Origin: JANQLU01 sp964434955
Lineage (GTDB): Bacteria; Planctomycetota; Planctomycetia; Pirellulales; Pirellulaceae
Length of the DNA stretch: 64,000 nucleotides
Assembly: GCA_964434955.1 (NCBI GenBank)
Contig: CAYSXI010000008.1
Location: 1-64,000 of the forward strand
Reading direction: 5' to 3'
The notes below the pieces were generated by a model. It did no database searches. It worked only from the letters and a program-made list of their open reading frames with translations, and was not told where the DNA came from. This document shows, in pieces, positions 61,061 to 64,000 of this stretch (position 1 is its first letter; every line of letters starts with the position of its first letter). The position numbers and the translations under genes are program-made.

Positions 61061-61528
61061 ATGGTCGCCCGGGTAAATTCGGGTGCAAACGCGGACATAT
61101 CCAACGCCATGATGGAAAACAATTCGAAACCGGAATCAACCAGCGGCGGAGATTTGCCCGACCAAAAGGAAACGGAGTTTCAACGAACGGTCGAGGACGT
61201 CAGAAGGCGACAAAAGTACTTCAAGCCAACCAGCACGGCTGGAAACCTGGCGGCAAAAGTCATGACGCGATACTCGGTCGCTTCAAGTCAGGCGAGCCGC
61301 CAATTGGAAAAAGAATGGGAAGCAACCGTCGGTCCCAAAGTGGCCGCGGATACGCGCCCGGGAAATTTGCGACGCGGCGTGTTGGAAGTCATCGTTTCCA
61401 ACTCTGCGATCCACCAACAACTTTCATTTCAAAAAAAGAAACTTGTCACTCAACTACAACAAAATCCCCAGCTGGCAAAAATTCGGGACATTCGGTTCCG
61501 AGTAGGTCAGATTGGAAATGATGGTTAA
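61061..61528 (+). CDS. DUF721/DciA-like replication protein
   Basis: 155 residues. The last 90 match DUF721 (the fold of DciA, a loader of the replicative helicase in bacteria lacking DnaC): KEWEATVGPKVAADTRPGNLRRGVLEVIVSNSAIHQQLSFQKKKLVTQL. It stands between dnaN and gyrB, the place often held by recF plus DUF721; here recF is absent. The N-terminal 60 residues are low in order. Two nt from gyrB, so probably one transcript. Confidence 0.88.
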   Translation: MVARVNSGANADISNAMMENNSKPESTSGGDLPDQKETEFQRTVEDVRRRQKYFKPTSTAGNLAAKVMTRYSVASSQASRQLEKEWEATVGPKVAADTRPGNLRRGVLEVIVSNSAIHQQLSFQKKKLVTQLQQNPQLAKIRDIRFRVGQIGNDG

Positions 61529-61530
61529 AC

Positions 61531-64000
61531 ATGACAGAAGAACAAAACGAAGAACAAAATAACGATTCGCCGACTTCCGAAACGCCAAATTCGGAAATGA
61601 TGGCCCAGTCCAATCCGCATAAAGTCGAAGGCAACTACGGTGCGGATCAGATGCGATACATGTCCGACCTTGAACACGTTCGAGAACGTTCGGGGATGTA
61701 TGTGGGCGATACTGGCAGTCGCGGATTGCACCACCTGGTCTCCGAAGTCGTCGATAACTCGATCGATGAGGTCATGGCGGGCCATGCGACGGTGATCCAT
61801 GTCACCATCAACACCGATGGCTCCTGCACGGTCAAAGATGACGGTCGAGGAATTCCCGTTGATCACGATCCGAGCATTGGCAAAGCGGCTTTGGAAGGTG
61901 TCATGACCATGCTCAAGTATGGTGGCAAATTCGACAAAGACGCATACAAGACGTCCGGCGGCCTCCATGGTATCGGGGTCAAAGCCGTTAACTTTCTTTC
62001 GCAGTGGTGCGAGGTCGAAGTTCGTCGACAAGGCGGCGTCTATCAGCAGGAATACGAGCGCGGCAAGCCTCAAGGCGAAGTCACCAAAATCGGTAAATCT
62101 TCGTCAACGGGAACGAAAACCACTTTCAAACCGGACCCGGAAATGTTTGGGTCACACAAATTCGAGTTCGACGTGCTCCATAAACGTCTGCAGGAACTCG
62201 CGTTTTTGAATCGTGGTGTGAAGATCATTTTCAAAGACGAACGATCCGACGAAGGCGAGACGTTTCAGTACGAACAGGGAATTATTCAATTCGTTGAACA
62301 CTTGAACCGCTCCTCGGAACCACTCCATAAGGACATCGTCTACATCGGTGGCGACCTCGAAGGAAGTTACGTCGAAGTCGCGTTTCAATACGCGGAAGAG
62401 TACACAGAAAACATTCACTGTTACGTGAATAATATCAATACGATCTCCGGCGGGACCCACCTTGATGGTTTTCGCGACGCGTTGCGGAAAACGTTGAATG
62501 CCTACGGCAAACGAGAAAACATGTTCAAGGAAATCGTTCCGACGGGTGAAGATTTCCGAGAGGGTTTGACCGCGATTGTTTCGGTTCGTATCGCGGAACC
62601 AAAATTTGAATCGCAAACCAAAGTGAAGTTGAACAATCCGGAGATCAAGTCGATCGTCAACGGCGTCGTCACCGAACACTTGAACAAGTACTTCGAAGAG
62701 AACCCGAAGATCGCCAAGGTCCTGGTTCGAAAAGGTGTCTTGGCCGCCGAAGCCCGCGAAGCGGCACGGAAAGCCAAAAAGCTGCTGCGGGATCGCAAGT
62801 CGGTTTTGGGTGGCGGGGGGCTGCCTGGCAAACTTCGCGATTGCCTCAGCAAGGAAGTCGAAAAGTGCGAATTGTACCTCGTGGAAGGTGACTCGGCCGG
62901 CGGAAGTGCGGAAGGCGGTCGACTCAAGGAATTTCAGGCGATTCTTCCCCTACGCGGTAAGATCATTAACGCCTACAAAGCCCGCGACGAGAAAGTGCTC
63001 GCGAACGAAGAAGTGCAGAGCATGATTAGCGCGATCAATGTCGGTACAGGTCCCGATCAGGATCTTTCCCGATTGCGATACAACAAGATCATCATCATGA
63101 CCGATGCCGACGTAGACGGCTCCCACATTCGAACGTTGCTGCTTTGCTTTTTCTATCGACAAATGAACATGTTGATTGAAAAAGGCCATGTCTATGTCGC
63201 GCAACCGCCGCTTTTTCGTGTTCGATCCCGCAAGGAAACCTATTACGTTCAAACCGACGACGAGATGAAAGAGCAAATGCTCAAGCGAGGTCTTGAGGAA
63301 TCATCGATCGAATCGGATACCGGCCTTAAGGTCGAAGGCGATGCGATGGAAAAGCTTTGCTTGACCCTTTCAACGATGGAAGAATCAATCCAGGCTCTCG
63401 AGCGGCGGGGTATCAACCTCCGAACTCACGCCGAACGAATGGATGTGAACAGCGGTAAGTTGCCCGTCTATCACGTTGCCATCGGAAACCAATCCAACTG
63501 GCTGACCTCACGTAAAGAGCTCGACGAGCTGTTGAAAAACCAGGAAGAAACAGGCGGCGAATTGGAAGCCGAAGGAGAAGAAAACGAATCGGGTGAAGAT
63601 CAGATTCAGTTCACGGAATTCCACGAAGTCAAAACGATCAACGCCGGCTTGAAAGAACTTTCGGAATTTGGATTCGATATCGAGTCCCTTTTGCCGCAAG
63701 AGCGCACGGGCATTGAGGAGCCACGGTTTGTTTTCCGAAAAGGTGAAAACGAAACCGACATCGAAGACCTCCGAGGTTTGCTCAACGCAATTCGCAACGC
63801 TGGCGAAAAAGGCCTTCAGGTCACTCGATTTAAAGGATTGGGTGAGATGAACGCGGAAGAGCTTCGTGAAACCACGCTGGATCCGGACAACCGAACATTG
63901 ATCCAGGTAAGCATGGAGGACGGCGGCGCCGCCGCTGAGATGTTCCGGGTCTTGATGGGAGACAAAGTCGAGCCGCGACGCGAGTTTATCGAAAAGCACG
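61531..64000 (+). CDS. gyrB: DNA gyrase subunit B (incomplete at the window edge)
   Basis: Visible 823 residues, lacking only a few C-terminal ones (ends VEPRREFIEKH). ATPase motifs: SEVVDNSIDE at 71-80, DDGRGIPV and GGLHGIGVKAVN. TOPRIM: EGDSAGG near 452-458 and DADVDGS near 525-531 (metal ligands). A 170-residue segment lies between TOPRIM and the C terminus, as in Gram-negative GyrB. An acidic loop (EAEGEENESGEDQ) lies inside it. GyrB rather than ParE because of its place next to dnaN and that insert. ATG 61531 is 2 nt from the upstream stop. Gene cut by window end. Confidence 0.96.
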   Translation, partial: MTEEQNEEQNNDSPTSETPNSEMMAQSNPHKVEGNYGADQMRYMSDLEHVRERSGMYVGDTGSRGLHHLVSEVVDNSIDEVMAGHATVIHVTINTDGSCTVKDDGRGIPVDHDPSIGKAALEGVMTMLKYGGKFDKDAYKTSGGLHGIGVKAVNFLSQWCEVEVRRQGGVYQQEYERGKPQGEVTKIGKSSSTGTKTTFKPDPEMFGSHKFEFDVLHKRLQELAFLNRGVKIIFKDERSDEGETFQYEQGIIQFVEHLNRSSEPLHKDIVYIGGDLEGSYVEVAFQYAEEYTENIHCYVNNINTISGGTHLDGFRDALRKTLNAYGKRENMFKEIVPTGEDFREGLTAIVSVRIAEPKFESQTKVKLNNPEIKSIVNGVVTEHLNKYFEENPKIAKVLVRKGVLAAEAREAARKAKKLLRDRKSVLGGGGLPGKLRDCLSKEVEKCELYLVEGDSAGGSAEGGRLKEFQAILPLRGKIINAYKARDEKVLANEEVQSMISAINVGTGPDQDLSRLRYNKIIIMTDADVDGSHIRTLLLCFFYRQMNMLIEKGHVYVAQPPLFRVRSRKETYYVQTDDEMKEQMLKRGLEESSIESDTGLKVEGDAMEKLCLTLSTMEESIQALERRGINLRTHAERMDVNSGKLPVYHVAIGNQSNWLTSRKELDELLKNQEETGGELEAEGEENESGEDQIQFTEFHEVKTINAGLKELSEFGFDIESLLPQERTGIEEPRFVFRKGENETDIEDLRGLLNAIRNAGEKGLQVTRFKGLGEMNAEELRETTLDPDNRTLIQVSMEDGGAAAEMFRVLMGDKVEPRREFIEKH

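Noticed and set aside
61531..64000. ParE rather than GyrB
   Set aside because: The location next to dnaN and the TOPRIM-to-C-terminal insert fit GyrB; the last residues VEPRREFIEKH are typical of GyrB.
1..64000. tRNA, rRNA or mobile-element genes
   Set aside because: No transposase, integrase, terminal inverted repeats, or convincing tRNA cloverleaf was found by eye; a tRNAscan or Infernal run would be decisive.

Overview
The window looks like a piece of a planctomycete chromosome, most likely order Pirellulales / family Pirellulaceae. The reasons are protein-family content rather than a database match: Ser/Thr kinases with zinc-finger or heme-sensor extras, a degenerate J-like domain of the type opening with FDPYLKWLG, PEP-CTERM tails, a SHD1-like domain, many secreted HEAT, beta-propeller and prenyltransferase-fold proteins, a SUFU-domain protein, weak or absent Shine-Dalgarno signals at many genes, and TTG/GTG starts. 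No rRNA, tRNA, IS element, prophage or CRISPR array is visible. The right end (about 58.4-64 kb) is the replication-origin neighbourhood: dnaA, a candidate oriC, dnaN, a DUF721/dciA gene and gyrB (cut by the window edge), with no recF.

Layout. 0-3.2 kb (minus): ribosomal protein L33, recJ and ung, ending in an intrinsic terminator. 3.3-11.5 kb: a divergent FHA-EAL gene, a winged-helix AAA+ ATPase, a large Ser/Thr-kinase/tubulin-like fusion, and a convergent HEAT-like protein. 11.6-18.2 kb (plus): DEAD-box helicase, a membrane protein with a degenerate J domain, and glnE. 18.5-21.2 kb: a transmembrane kinase carrying a zinc anti-sigma-like N terminus and a c-type-heme-like periplasmic domain, overlapping an ECF sigma factor by ATGA. 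21.4-27.8 kb: a tight four-gene plus-strand operon (HemN-like radical SAM protein, MFS transporter, DUF418 membrane protein, secreted propeller/pseudo-esterase). 28-34.5 kb: a membrane-anchored repeat protein, a minus operon cysK - TPR-AAA ATPase - TPR membrane protein, and a putative small nuclease.

34.6-45.4 kb is dominated by exported proteins: Skp/OmpH chaperone, two PEP-CTERM proteins, a prenyltransferase-fold protein, a very large Ycf48/LmbE-like/CBM9-like protein, a thioredoxin-fold lipoprotein without CxxC, and a HEAT protein. 45.5-48.1 kb holds small conserved genes and a NUDIX hydrolase. 48.3-52 kb is an ABC-2 exporter (ATPase plus an unusually large permease). 52.3-57 kb has the SUFU protein, two secreted proteins and ScpB with an extreme acidic tail. 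57.2-64 kb has a cysteine desulfurase and the replication genes.

The two strongest candidates for under-described biology are (i) the FHA-EAL / AAA+ / kinase-tubulin neighbourhood at 3.4-9.6 kb, which puts a phosphothreonine reader, an ATPase and a phosphorylating tubulin-like protein side by side, and (ii) the ZAS-kinase-heme-sensor plus sigma-factor pair at 18.6-21.2 kb, which looks like a one-protein sensor/anti-sigma/kinase. A third is the origin: the DnaA lacks its N-terminal domain and the dnaA-dnaN gap carries helically phased TGTTGA repeats instead of consensus DnaA boxes. All functional statements are from motif reading; nothing was searched or computed.
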